64,000 nucleotides of DNA from the NCBI GenBank assembly GCA_029261855.1, contig JAJDAN010000032.1, forward strand, positions 62,001 to 126,000, written 5' to 3'. Position 1 is the first letter of the stretch, and each line of letters starts with the position of its first letter. This DNA is from Deltaproteobacteria bacterium (GTDB taxonomy: Bacteria > Myxococcota_A > UBA9160 > UBA4427). The notes below the pieces were generated by a model, which ran no database searches, was not told where the DNA came from, and worked only from the letters and a program-made list of their open reading frames with translations. Position numbers and translations under genes: made by a program. This document shows positions 52,312-61,330 of the stretch, piece by piece.

Positions 52312-52708
52312 GATGCGGCGTGTCTTTCACGGGCGGGGCTTTCTCCGCAGTTGCGGTCGAGACTTCGGCTGAAGCTTCGGCTGGGGTTCCGGCTGGGGTT
52401 CCGGCCCGAGGAGAGTCCGCCTGGCTCCCGGGATCCCCACCGGTTGCGTCTTCTGACGGACCGGCGTCGAGCACCGGCTGCGCGACGTCGCCGGCCTGGG
52501 CGGGCGGTTGGGTATCGGACGCCGGCGCCGGGGTCTTTCTCGGATCCATCTCGAGGTCGAAGCTACGGCGCAGCTCGCTCGAAGCGTGCCGGAACTCCGA
52601 CAGCCCCTTGCCCAGCTGTCGGGCGAGTTCCGGCAGTCGCTTCGGTCCGAAGACCAGCAGCGCGACGACCGCGATCAGGAGCATCTCCCAGCCACCGATT
52701 CCGAACAT
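52301..52708 (-). CDS. tatA: Twin-arginine translocase subunit TatA/TatB family
   Basis: The product has 135 residues from ATG 52708. The N-terminus MFGIGGWEMLLIAVVALLVFGPKRLPELARQLGKGLSEF is the single membrane helix, FGP hinge and amphipathic helix of TatA/TatB. The C-terminal half is a Pro/Ala-rich tail with AGTPAGTPA repeats encoded by 12-bp tandem units. Length and tail also fit TatB, so A versus B is not settled. Confidence 0.88.
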   Translation of the reverse strand: MFGIGGWEMLLIAVVALLVFGPKRLPELARQLGKGLSEFRHASSELRRSFDLEMDPRKTPAPASDTQPPAQAGDVAQPVLDAGPSEDATGGDPGSQADSPRAGTPAGTPAEASAEVSTATAEKAPPVKDTPHRGD

Positions 52709-52820
52709 GTCACCGAAGTTAGCAGGGGTGGTGGAAGGAGTGGTTTCGGGCAGGACGTCGACGAACCCCCCGCGCATTCATCGTCGAGTCCCGCCCGAAA
52801 CCGAGCCTCACACCCCCCAA

Positions 52821-52865
52821 GGTGTTCGGGAAGAAGGTGTTCGGAAAGAGGGTGCCCGGAAGCTT
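52821..52865 (+). repeat. 15-bp tandem repeat upstream of tatA
   Basis: Three copies of GGTGTTCGGGAAGAA-like units lie in the 170-bp gap between the tatA start and the end of the PilZ-like gene. Confidence 0.85.
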
Positions 52866-52878
52866 CCCAGGCGGACGC

Positions 52879-53241
52879 TCACGCCGGGCGCACGAGACGC
52901 GGGCGGTGGGTGTCCAACGCCTCGACGGTCAGCTCGAAGCGTCCTTCGCCGCGCCGGTCGCATTCGACGACGCGCGCCAGGGTTTCCGATCCCACCGCGT
53001 CGTCGAGGCCTTGCAGGTTGATGCGAAGCAACTCCCCGACTGCTTCCGGCGTCGACGTCACCAGGTGCAACGCGTCGCCTTCGGCCTGCCGGGTGAACGC
53101 CGTCTGCACGCCGTGGTCGGACGTGGCTCGCGGGTACACGCTGTAGCGGGCGATCCGGATGACGGCGCCGTGAGCGTGGGCACCCTGGCCGTCGCTTCGG
53201 CCGGGCTGGGGCTCGCAGGTACCGCGCACGCCTGCGCTCAT
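52879..53241 (-). CDS. Small PilZ-like protein coupled to HD-GYP regulator
   Basis: The product has 120 residues; ATG 53241 overlaps the regulator's stop (ATGA). The central part, VIRIARYSVYPRATSDHGVQTAF then EAVGELLRINLQGL and ARVVECDRRGEGRFELTVEAL, follows the beta-barrel rhythm of PilZ domains. A classic RxxxR...D-x-S-x-x-G c-di-GMP motif is not clear, so the assignment is tentative. Co-translation with a putative c-di-GMP phosphodiesterase supports a role in the same signalling route. Confidence 0.5.
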   Translation of the reverse strand: MSAGVRGTCEPQPGRSDGQGAHAHGAVIRIARYSVYPRATSDHGVQTAFTRQAEGDALHLVTSTPEAVGELLRINLQGLDDAVGSETLARVVECDRRGEGRFELTVEALDTHRPRLVRPA

Positions 53242-54518
53242 CCAGCCACCCCGAAGACCGGGTGGGTCTCTGGGCCGGGCGCCTCGGCTCCGATCTCCAC
53301 CGTGCCGTTCTCGACCATGCGGACGAAGGCCAGCACGATGGCGGGGTCGAAGCGCGTACCCGACTGCTTCTGGATGTGCACGAGCGCAGCTTCGGTGGTC
53401 AGGGCGGCTCCTTCGCCCATGCCGCTGGTCAGCTTGTCGAAGGTGTCCACGACGGCGATGACCCGCGCGGCGAGGGGAATGGTCTCGCCCTCGAGTCCTT
53501 CTGGGTAGCCGCTGCCGTTCCAGTGTTCGTGGTGATGTCGGATCGCTTCCGCGACCGGAGCATCGAAGCCGAGCGGCCCCACCAGGCGGGCGCCCATGTC
53601 GGGATGCTCCTCTTCCTGGGCGACGTTCGGCCGGCTGCGCAGCTGCGCGCGTTCGCGGTCCTCGTCACTCAGCCCGACCTTCCCGATGTCGTGAAGGAAG
53701 GACGAGATGCGGATCTGCTCCCGCAGCTCTTCGGGGACCCCGAGCTGCTCGGCCAGCAGGTCCGCGTAGAAGCCGACCCGTTGGGAGTGCTTGCGCAGCT
53801 CGCCATCGCGGCTTTCGAGCGCCTGGGCGAGCACGTCGAGGAACTCGAGCGTCTCGTCGGCGGAAGAGGCGGCGGGCTCTTCCCCGGGGTCCTGGGTGCG
53901 GGCTTCCCTACCGGCTGCGAGAGGAGCTTCCGGGGAGGACGCCTGCGCTTCGGCGTCGGCCGTGTCGGCTCCCGGGTCGAGGGCGCTGCGCAGGGTTGCC
54001 TGCAGGTCGTCGTTCGACTCGAGCTCGTCGATCAGCTGGCCGCTGTCGCGGTCCTTGCCGAGCACGCTGCCGACACCCTCGAGGAACTCGACCAGGTGCG
54101 ACCGTTGCTGTTTGCGCTCGAGCGCGCGACTCACCGCGCCGCTCACCTCGACGACGTCGAAGGGCTTCGAGATGTAGTCGCAGATACCGGACCGCAGACC
54201 CTGTACGGCGGTCTTCACGCTGCCGTTCCCGGTGATGACGATGATCTCGATCGCGGGATGCTCGGCGCGCACCGTCCGCATCAGCTCTTCGCCGTTCATT
54301 CCGGGCATCTGCAGGTCGATGGTGACGAGGTCGACCTCTGTGGTGCGCAGGATGTCCAGCGCGCTGCGGCCGCTGTCCGCCATCAACACCTTGTGGGCTG
54401 GCGACAGGATCATCTTGAGCGACTCGCGCGGTCCGGACTCGTCGTCGACGATCAGGATCGTCGTCCTGCTGAGCATGTACTGGGTGGGCCGGATCTGGGT
54501 CTGGGGGATGTGGGCCAT
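53238..54518 (-). CDS. Response regulator with HD-GYP domain (c-di-GMP phosphodiesterase type)
   Basis: The product has 426 residues from ATG 54518 with GAAGGA upstream. The receiver domain has ILIVDDE and phospho-Asp68 in VTIDLQMPG, with YISKPFD carrying the conserved Lys. After an acidic linker rich in Ala, Glu and Asp comes the HD-GYP domain: HSQRVGFYADLLAEQLG, FLHDIGKVGLSDEDR, HPDMG and RHHHEHWNGSGYPEGLEGE. This is the RpfG-like arrangement that degrades cyclic di-GMP. No histidine kinase is directly adjacent in this transcript, but a hybrid kinase lies about 1.7 kb upstream. Confidence 0.92.
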   Translation of the reverse strand: MAHIPQTQIRPTQYMLSRTTILIVDDESGPRESLKMILSPAHKVLMADSGRSALDILRTTEVDLVTIDLQMPGMNGEELMRTVRAEHPAIEIIVITGNGSVKTAVQGLRSGICDYISKPFDVVEVSGAVSRALERKQQRSHLVEFLEGVGSVLGKDRDSGQLIDELESNDDLQATLRSALDPGADTADAEAQASSPEAPLAAGREARTQDPGEEPAASSADETLEFLDVLAQALESRDGELRKHSQRVGFYADLLAEQLGVPEELREQIRISSFLHDIGKVGLSDEDRERAQLRSRPNVAQEEEHPDMGARLVGPLGFDAPVAEAIRHHHEHWNGSGYPEGLEGETIPLAARVIAVVDTFDKLTSGMGEGAALTTEAALVHIQKQSGTRFDPAIVLAFVRMVENGTVEIGAEAPGPETHPVFGVAG

Positions 54519-54789
54519 GTCACGAGTCCTTCGCAAGGCTCGTGCCAGCGGCAGTCTTCGTGCTCCCGATGGTGCAAGTCCCTGAATCCGTGGGCGTTGC
54601 GGGCGCAGCGGCTCGGGCCGTCTGGAAGCGGTTCGCGCGCCGCGTCGTTCGGGCCCGAACACCCGGTCTTCGGCGGTACGCAGCAAGGCCGCGCAGGTGA
54701 CGGGTTTCGCGGAGGAAGCGCTCGGCGTTCCGAATCGAACGGAAGGTGTTCGCTGTACGCCCCGGTGCACCCGGTCGGGGGCCCCGGCG

Positions 54790-56214
54790 TCAGCGGGCTC
54801 GCGGTGTCCTTTCCTTTGCGTCTTCTCCCTCTGCCACGGCGAACTTGTCCATCTTCAGCTTGAGGACGCGACGGGTGATCCCCAGATCCGCGGCCGCCCG
54901 GGTCTGGTTCCATTCGGACCGTTCCAGGGCCTCGCGCAAGAGATCGCGCTCGAAGCGGGCCACGGTGTCCTCGAAGCCGACGCGTCCGGCGCGCCAGTCG
55001 TCCCGCAGCGAATCGGTGAGGCTGCTGCGGGCGATGTCCTCGGGCAGGTCTCCGAGCTCGATCAGCTCGTTCTCGCAGAGGGCCAGCCCGTGCTCGATGG
55101 CGTTCTCCAGCTCGCGCACGTTCCCCGGCCAGGCGTAGGTCTCCATTGCGTTCAGCGTGGCTGGCGCGAAGGTGCCGCGGCGCCCCGACTCCTCCGCGGT
55201 GCGCGTCAGGTACCGCTCGGCGATCAGGCGGATGTCTTCACGCCTCTCGCGAAGAGCGGGCATGCGGATGGGCACGACGTTGATGCGGTAGAAGAGGTCG
55301 GCGCGGAAGCGACCGGTTTCCACGTCTTCGGTCAGGTTGCGGTTGGTCGCCGCGATGATGCGGACGTCGATGTCGATGGGAACCGAGCTTCCGACGCGCT
55401 CGATGCGGCGCTCCTGCAGGACCCGCAGCAGCTTCACCTGGACGTTCGGGTCGAGCTCGCCGATCTCGTCGAGCAGCAGCGTACCCCCGGCGGCGCGCTC
55501 GAAGCGACCGATCCGCTGGGCGACGGCGTCCGTGAACGCGCCGCGCTCGTGACCGAAGAGCTCGCTCTCGATCAGGTTGTGGGGGATGGCGCCGCAGTTG
55601 ACCGCCACATAGGGGCCCTCGCTGCGGGGAGAGAGCTGGTGGATGGCGCGGGCGGCGAGCTCCTTGCCGGTGCCGCTCTCGCCGGAAATGAGGACGCTTG
55701 CCCGCGACGGCGCCACGCGCTCGACTGCGCGGAAGATGTCCTGCATGACCGGGCTCCGGCCGATCATGCCGCCTACCTGCTGGCGGCCGCTGACCTCGGC
55801 GCGCAGGCGCACGACTTCTTCTTCGAGGGCGCCGTGCGCGAGCAGCGCGCGGACCTTCAGTCGCAGGGCTTCGGGCTCGAAGGGCTTGGTGACGTAGTCG
55901 GCCGCGCCGCGTTTCATGGCCTCGACGGCGGTTGCCACGGCCTTGGTCGCCGTCAGGACGATCACGGGGATGCGCATGCCGCGCTCCTCGAGCTCCTTCA
56001 AGAGTTCCAGGCCGTTGCGCCCCGGCATCAGCAGGTCGAGCAGGATGAGGTCCGGCGTCTGGACGTCGATCGCGTCGAGGGCCGCGTCGATGCCCGCGGC
56101 GGTGGCCACGTCGCACTCCTGCTTGAGCAGCATGCGAAGCGACTCCTGCACGCCGCGCTCGTCGTCGACGACGAGTACCCGGTGCGCGTGCGACTCACCC
56201 GCCTCATTCGGCAT
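54790..56214 (-). CDS. NtrC-type sigma-54-dependent response regulator
   Basis: The product has 474 residues from ATG 56214 (GTG 56220 is possible). The receiver has VLVVDDE and phospho-Asp60 in ILLDLLMPG. The AAA+ domain has GESGTGKE (Walker A), GTLLLDEIGEL (Walker B), ATNRNL and FRADLFYRINVVPI. The C-terminal Fis-type helix-turn-helix is NQTRAAADLGITRRVLKLKM. The sigma-54 contact loop reads GAFTDA, where most members have GAFTGA. The gene follows the hybrid kinase after about 45 bp, so the two form a two-component system with unknown signal. Confidence 0.93.
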   Translation of the reverse strand: MPNEAGESHAHRVLVVDDERGVQESLRMLLKQECDVATAAGIDAALDAIDVQTPDLILLDLLMPGRNGLELLKELEERGMRIPVIVLTATKAVATAVEAMKRGAADYVTKPFEPEALRLKVRALLAHGALEEEVVRLRAEVSGRQQVGGMIGRSPVMQDIFRAVERVAPSRASVLISGESGTGKELAARAIHQLSPRSEGPYVAVNCGAIPHNLIESELFGHERGAFTDAVAQRIGRFERAAGGTLLLDEIGELDPNVQVKLLRVLQERRIERVGSSVPIDIDVRIIAATNRNLTEDVETGRFRADLFYRINVVPIRMPALRERREDIRLIAERYLTRTAEESGRRGTFAPATLNAMETYAWPGNVRELENAIEHGLALCENELIELGDLPEDIARSSLTDSLRDDWRAGRVGFEDTVARFERDLLREALERSEWNQTRAAADLGITRRVLKLKMDKFAVAEGEDAKERTPRAR

Positions 56215-56259
56215 GCGCACGAAGGTACCGCAGTCGCGGCGGCCCCTTGGGCAGGCTCC

Positions 56260-58368
56260 TCAGCGAGTCGCGGTGGGCGCGGGCAGATCGATCACGACGG
56301 CCGTCTCGGCGGGGTTCGACGTGTCGATCCGCAGCGTTCCACCCTGGCGTTCGATCATCGACTCGGCGACCTCCGCGGCGAGGCTCGTGTCGCGGAAGGT
56401 TTCGAGAGCGAGATCGCCGTCGCTCGGGCTGTCGCTGACGCGGTAGCGCAGCAGAATACGGATCTGGGCCCGTTCCGGGCTCTCCGCGCGATGGCGAGAG
56501 GCCAGGTACAGGTCGCCGCGATCGGGCACCTCGTCGATGGCGCGGTCCAGCAGGCCGGCGAGCGCCGTGCGCAGGATGCCTGCGTCGCCGATGGCCTCGG
56601 GTCGCGCGCGGTCGAGTTCCTTGAGGATCAGCAGTCGCTTGGCCTGGATGTGTGTCCGCTGTTCGTCGAGCAGGGTCTCGAGCAGCGCCGTCATGTCGAC
56701 GGGCACGGCGGGCGGAGGGCTGTCTCCTTCGCCCATCTGTTCCAGGCGTTCGACGACTTGCTCGATCCTGCGGACGTCGTCCGCCACCAGGCGTCCGAAA
56801 CGGTCGCGGAACTCTTCGTCCGCATAGTGGTCGTGGAGCAGGTCCGAGAAGGTGCGGATCGAGACGAGGGGATTGCGGACCTCATGGGCCACGGCCTTGG
56901 CGAGTCGCGCGATGGATTCCGACCCGGAAGCCGGGCTGACCGGAGCTTCGGACGTGGGGCTCGGGGCGGCGGCGTCGAACTCCTCGCCAAAGCCATTGGG
57001 CAGCTCGAGATCGATGATCTCGAGGGCTTCGGGCAGGTGCTCGCCGTCGAGCTCGGGCTCGAGCAGCACGGTCGGCTCGCCGCCTCCTTCGACTCCACCG
57101 ACGGTCGCGCCCTGCCCGGCGCGCAGGTCTTCGCGCAAGTCTTCGTGGGGGGGCAGCGGCCAGGGGTCGGGTTCCTGGGCGATCGGCGGTGTTTCTTGCG
57201 GGGGCGCCGTCACAGCGTCGATCCGCTCGACGTCGGGACCGAAGCGAAGGTCCGCGACCCGGACGCCGCTGGCCCGGGGGTCGACGTGGGCGAGCGTGCG
57301 GATCACCACGGCCTCGAGCTCTGCCAGGTTGCCCGGCCAGGGCTCGCTGCGCAGCAGGTCGATGGTCGGCGGGTCGAAGGTCTTGGGGCCTTCTTTTCTT
57401 GCCGCCGCCCAGGCACGGGCCGTGTCCGCGACGAACGCCGGGATCACCTGGGGGTGATCGCGCAGCGGCACGGTGCAGATCGTCAGCTCGGCGAACGCCA
57501 GGGCCAGACGCGCATCGAGTCGGTTCGAGTCGCTGCCCGCACTCGCGAACCAGCGAACGTTGCCGCGCAGGAAGGTGGGCAACGACGCGGGCGGGCCGAA
57601 CTCGATCCAGTCGAGCACCCGAGCCTGCACGGCGTCGTCCAGGCGATCGATCCCGTCGAGCCAGATGCCGAAGCAGCCGTCGGATCGTCCTGCCTCGCGG
57701 ATGCCGTCCTCGATCTGGGCCGTCAACTCGTCGGGTCGCGGGGCGGACCCGCAAGCCACCCGAACGAATGGGCCGGGTTCGGCGCTGGACGCGATATGGA
57801 CGTAGCGAAGCAGCAGTCCGCGCCCGGTACCGGTCTCGCCCCGGGCGAGCACCGGTTCCGCGGCGAGACGCGGATCGACGGCCAGGGCCAGCTCGCGCGG
57901 CTCGCCCGTCGAGAACCAACGGACGAAGCGCGACGACAGCTGGTCGCGACCGATCCGCTGGGAAAGAGGCAGCACGCGCGTGCGGGCGAGTGCCGAGGCG
58001 ACCGCCGACTGCAGGGTTCGCGCGTCCGGGGGCCCGGCGATGACGCGCGCCTCGAGGGCATCGAACAGCTGCAGGGTCGCTTCCAGCTCGTCGGGGTGCG
58101 TGACCAGGATCCACGCGCAATCGGGATTGCGGCGCCCGATGCGGCGCGCGAGATCGAGCTCGGGCTCGGGGTCTGCCAGGCTCGCGGACACGTCGAGCAC
58201 GACCACGTCCGCGGGCGGAGCCGCATCGAAGACCGAATCGCCGGGGCTCCCGAGCACGACCTCGTGGCGTCCGCGCGTGGCTCCTGCCAAGCGTCCCAGC
58301 GCCCCACGCGGTCCCGCGTCCCGGTGGACGATCCAGATGGTCGTGTCGAAAGGCTGCATTCGTTGCAT
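56260..58368 (-). CDS. Hybrid histidine kinase with receiver-like and sigma-54-activator-like regions
   Basis: The product has about 702 residues; the start is uncertain among 58389, 58368 and 58359. The N-terminal part (IWIVHRDAG...DVVVLDVSASLAD) looks like a degenerate receiver. Next comes a reduced AAA+ region with a Walker-A-like RGETGTGRGLLL and a late PWPGNLAELEAVV as in NtrC proteins, but without GAFTGA. The C-terminus has the HisKA box AVAHEVRNPLVS (His about 495) and a weak ATPase domain in which the N-box Asn appears missing (GLLDRAID). It is probably the partner of the downstream NtrC-type regulator; catalytic competence is doubtful. Confidence 0.75.
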   Translation of the reverse strand: MQRMQPFDTTIWIVHRDAGPRGALGRLAGATRGRHEVVLGSPGDSVFDAAPPADVVVLDVSASLADPEPELDLARRIGRRNPDCAWILVTHPDELEATLQLFDALEARVIAGPPDARTLQSAVASALARTRVLPLSQRIGRDQLSSRFVRWFSTGEPRELALAVDPRLAAEPVLARGETGTGRGLLLRYVHIASSAEPGPFVRVACGSAPRPDELTAQIEDGIREAGRSDGCFGIWLDGIDRLDDAVQARVLDWIEFGPPASLPTFLRGNVRWFASAGSDSNRLDARLALAFAELTICTVPLRDHPQVIPAFVADTARAWAAARKEGPKTFDPPTIDLLRSEPWPGNLAELEAVVIRTLAHVDPRASGVRVADLRFGPDVERIDAVTAPPQETPPIAQEPDPWPLPPHEDLREDLRAGQGATVGGVEGGGEPTVLLEPELDGEHLPEALEIIDLELPNGFGEEFDAAAPSPTSEAPVSPASGSESIARLAKAVAHEVRNPLVSIRTFSDLLHDHYADEEFRDRFGRLVADDVRRIEQVVERLEQMGEGDSPPPAVPVDMTALLETLLDEQRTHIQAKRLLILKELDRARPEAIGDAGILRTALAGLLDRAIDEVPDRGDLYLASRHRAESPERAQIRILLRYRVSDSPSDGDLALETFRDTSLAAEVAESMIERQGGTLRIDTSNPAETAVVIDLPAPTATR

Positions 58369-58577
58369 ATGCGTGATGCGATCCTGCACACGTGCAGGGT
58401 CGTTGGGGATGCACGTCCCCGGTCAACAGAGGGCAAGCACCATGCCAACGGTGCGGTTCGCGTCGGGGCGCGGCAAGGGCTGCCGCAACCCACCGGCCGC
58501 GTGGCCGTTCCGTCAGCTGCCGGGGGCGGGGCCTGCGACCGCGTGTCGTCCCTTGGAGACGCGGCGGTCTCACAAAT

Positions 58578-58595
58578 GCGGAAAAGTCTTTCCGC
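58578..58595. promoter_or_regulatory. Perfect palindrome upstream of secreted protein gene
   Basis: GCGGAAAAGTCTTTCCGC has two 7-base arms around 4 bases and lies 18 bp before the GTG start at 58614. It could be an operator or a leader hairpin. Confidence 0.4.
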
Positions 58596-58613
58596 TTCCG
58601 GCATGCTTGGCGC

Positions 58614-59354
58614 GTGGTCCTCCACGAGTCCAACTGTTTCGCGGCCGCTGCCTTCTGCGCCTTGCTTGCGTTCGCGCTGCCGGCGACTGCATCCGACGCT
58701 TCCGACGCCCCGGGCCGGACGAGCGGCGGCGCCGGCTTCGATCTCCTGGGCGCCTGGCACCTGACCATCCACTACCGGGACGAGGCGAGTGGCAACCCCG
58801 AGGCGGATCGCTGGGACGACCGCGTCTGGCTCTTCGAGAAGCGCGGCAGTCGCGTGCAGTGGACCGAGTTCACGATCGTGGTCTTCGAGAACCGCGAGGG
58901 CCGCTTCGAGACGACGGAGACCGAACGCACCCTCCGCACCCTCGGCTTCTGGGACGCGAACCCGGACCAACTGGCGCAGATCGAGCGCGGTCTGCTCGTC
59001 AATCCGCGCGGGTCGAAGTCGAAAGGCATGCGCGGGTCGTCGCGCAAGGGCTTTCGGTCGGTCGGGGGCCTGCGAAGCGAGTCGGTCTCGGTGATCGGCT
59101 ACAGCGAGTCGTGGAGCGTCGAGGGCCTGCCCGGGAAGCCGGTCTTCACCCAGGATGTCGTGATGGGGTCAGGCCGGACCGAGGACATGGAGGGTCGCAC
59201 CCGCTACAGCACCGAGCGGCTCGAAGACCACGGGCGCACCCTGCGCGGATCGTTCGTGCGGGACGGTACGCGGCGCGGAACCTTCGTCTTGCGGCGCGCG
59301 GGCGAGCCGGCGGTGATGGGAGGCTCGCAGGACCGCGGGCAGCCCGGGTCATGA
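58614..59354 (+). CDS. Secreted protein of unknown function
   Basis: The product has 246 residues from GTG 58614, chosen because it starts a good signal peptide (CFAAAAFCALLAFALPATASDAS); the longer frame upstream is Arg-rich shadow. The mature protein is beta-rich with LLGAWHLTIHYRDE, RVWLFEKRGSRVQWTEF, VVFENREGRFETT and GTFVLRRAGEP, which suggests a lipocalin-like or similar barrel. No family was recognised. Its stop overlaps the start of the GNAT gene (ATGA). Confidence 0.7.
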   Translation: MVLHESNCFAAAAFCALLAFALPATASDASDAPGRTSGGAGFDLLGAWHLTIHYRDEASGNPEADRWDDRVWLFEKRGSRVQWTEFTIVVFENREGRFETTETERTLRTLGFWDANPDQLAQIERGLLVNPRGSKSKGMRGSSRKGFRSVGGLRSESVSVIGYSESWSVEGLPGKPVFTQDVVMGSGRTEDMEGRTRYSTERLEDHGRTLRGSFVRDGTRRGTFVLRRAGEPAVMGGSQDRGQPGS

Positions 59355-59842
59355 CCGCCCCCGCGAAGAGCGGCGCAGGGAAGGTGAGGTCGGCGCGGGT
59401 CCAGGACCTCGACCGGGTCGCCGCGCTGTGGGGAGCCATCACCGCCCACCACGCCCAGCTCGATCCACTCTTCACCATGCGGCGCGACGCCGACGCCGAG
59501 CTCCGCGAGCTGCTCTCCGCCATGCTGCGCGACCGCGACGCGGAGATCCTGGTCTACGACGTCGACGGTGACATCCCGGGCATGTGCATCGTCCGGATCG
59601 ACCGGGCGCCGCCGATCCTGGAAGAGGTGGAACGCGCTGAGATCACGGACCTCGGCGTGCGGGCCAGCCTGCGTCGGCGCGGCATCGGGCGCGAGCTGGT
59701 GGCCGAGGCCCTGCGCTGGATCGCGGCCAGCGGCGTCTCGCGGGTCGAGGTGCAGGTCGCCCACGGCAACGTCGAGGGCCAGGCCTTCTGGCGGGCGGCG
59801 GGCTTCGGTGACTTCATGGACGTGCTGCACAAGCGTCTGTAG
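59351..59842 (+). CDS. GNAT-family N-acetyltransferase
   Basis: The product has 163 residues. Motif A is present as DLGVRASLRRRGIGRELVAEAL, the acetyl-CoA pyrophosphate loop (R/Q-x-x-G-x-G/A). Then follow RVEVQVAHGNVEGQAFWRAAGF and DVLHKRL, the usual end. The acceptor is unknown. ATG 59351 overlaps the previous stop; the much longer in-frame extension crosses the antisense of the kinase and is rejected. Confidence 0.88.
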   Translation: MTAPAKSGAGKVRSARVQDLDRVAALWGAITAHHAQLDPLFTMRRDADAELRELLSAMLRDRDAEILVYDVDGDIPGMCIVRIDRAPPILEEVERAEITDLGVRASLRRRGIGRELVAEALRWIAASGVSRVEVQVAHGNVEGQAFWRAAGFGDFMDVLHKRL

Positions 59843-59907
59843 TCTCCGCGTCCGGCCCGGGACCGGGTCGGCACAACTCGCAACCCCCAGAAGACCAGGA
59901 ACACGCC

Positions 59908-61239
59908 ATGGCCGAGTCGGCCCCGAACCCCCTCGCGGCAGAGCTGAACGAAAAGCTCCGCACCGCCTCCCCTGAGATCTTCGAGATGCTCAGCGCGTTC
60001 GGACGACGCGCGTACTTTCCGAAGGGCATCCTTTCCCAGAGCGCCGAGGCGCGCGAGAAGGCCGACCGCTTCAACGCGACGATCGGTATCGCGACGGAAG
60101 GCGACGGCCCCATGTTCCTGCCGTCGATCGCCGAGCACATCGTCGGGATCGAACCGAAGGACATCTTCACCTACGCGCCGCCGGCGGGCCGGCCGGGTTT
60201 GCGAGAGGCCTGGCGTCAGAAGCTGTTGGTCGAGAATCCGTCGTTACAGGGCAAGGTGTTCGGCAATCCGATCACCACCAATGCGATCACTCACGGCTTG
60301 TCGCTCGTGGGCGATCTATTCGTCGACTCGGGAGACCTGCTGCTGCTGCCCGACAAGCTGTGGGGCAACTATCGTCTGCGCTTCGAGGTGCAGCTGGGCG
60401 CGAGCATCGCGACCTTCCCATTCTACGCAGGCGCGGGCTTCAACGTGGAGGGCTTCCGCGAGGCTCTGGCCGAGCATTCTGCCGGGCGCGAGAAGATCAT
60501 CGTGCTGCTGAACTTTCCGAACAACCCGACGGGCTACATGCCGACCTCCGAAGAGGGGGACGCCATCGCCGCGGCCCTCATCGCCCAGGCCGCGCGGGGG
60601 ACGAAGGTCATCGCGATCACCGACGACGCGTACTTCGGCCTCTTCTATCACCTCGGCGAGGCGTCCATGACCGAGTCGCTCTTCGGGCGGATCACCAACC
60701 AGCACCCGAACCTGCTGGCGGTGAAGCTCGACGGCGCCACCAAGGAGCTCTTCGTCTGGGGGCTGCGCTGTGGTTTCGTCACCTTCGGTCCCGGACGCGC
60801 CGAGACGGCGGAGGCCGTGTGTGAGGTACTCGACGCCAAAGCGCGCGGTGCCATCCGGGCGACCATCTCGAACGTTCCGCAGCTGTCCCAGACCCTGATC
60901 GAAAAGGCGCTCGCCTCGCCGAACATCGATGCGGAGCGCCGGCAGAAGTGCGAGATCCTGAGTGCGCGCGCCTCCAAGGTGTACGAGGTGGCGAACGCTC
61001 CGCGCTTCGCGGAGAGCTGGGAGGTGTACCCGTTCAACAGCGGGTACTTCATGCTCATCCGCGTGCTGGGTGTCGACGCCGAGGAGCTGCGCGTCCATCT
61101 GCTCGACAACTACGGGACCGGACTCATCGCCACGAGCGCGACGGACCTGCGGGTCGCGTTCTCCTGTCTCGAGGTCGAAGAGGTGGAGCCGTTGTTCGAG
61201 ACGGTGCACGAGGCGATCCAGAAGCTGCGCGAGAAGTAG
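59908..61239 (+). CDS. PLP-dependent aminotransferase class I/II
   Basis: The product has 443 residues from ATG 59908. Fold type I motifs are NAITHGLSLVGDL, LLPDKLWGNY, LLNFPNNPTGYMPT with the conserved Asn and Pro, ITDDAYFGLFY with the PLP-binding Asp and Tyr, and LDGATKELFVWGLRCGF with the Schiff-base Lys and phosphate-binding Arg. The substrate cannot be read from sequence. It is convergent with the M20 peptidase gene. Confidence 0.9.
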   Translation: MAESAPNPLAAELNEKLRTASPEIFEMLSAFGRRAYFPKGILSQSAEAREKADRFNATIGIATEGDGPMFLPSIAEHIVGIEPKDIFTYAPPAGRPGLREAWRQKLLVENPSLQGKVFGNPITTNAITHGLSLVGDLFVDSGDLLLLPDKLWGNYRLRFEVQLGASIATFPFYAGAGFNVEGFREALAEHSAGREKIIVLLNFPNNPTGYMPTSEEGDAIAAALIAQAARGTKVIAITDDAYFGLFYHLGEASMTESLFGRITNQHPNLLAVKLDGATKELFVWGLRCGFVTFGPGRAETAEAVCEVLDAKARGAIRATISNVPQLSQTLIEKALASPNIDAERRQKCEILSARASKVYEVANAPRFAESWEVYPFNSGYFMLIRVLGVDAEELRVHLLDNYGTGLIATSATDLRVAFSCLEVEEVEPLFETVHEAIQKLREK

Positions 61240-61330
61240 CCCCGGATCGCGCGACCCTGCGTCTCGCGCCCCTTGGACCCTCGCCCCTCGCCTCTCGCAA
61301 AGGGAGCCTTCGTTCCCGGTGAGTTTCTCG

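Noticed and set aside
54697-58764. 1355-codon open frame on the + strand
   Set aside because: It lies antisense to the NtrC-type regulator and hybrid kinase, whose motifs are clear. The product is a low-complexity high-GC shadow.
61240-61330. Terminator between the convergent aminotransferase and M20 genes
   Set aside because: Only short imperfect stems are visible, not enough to support a call.
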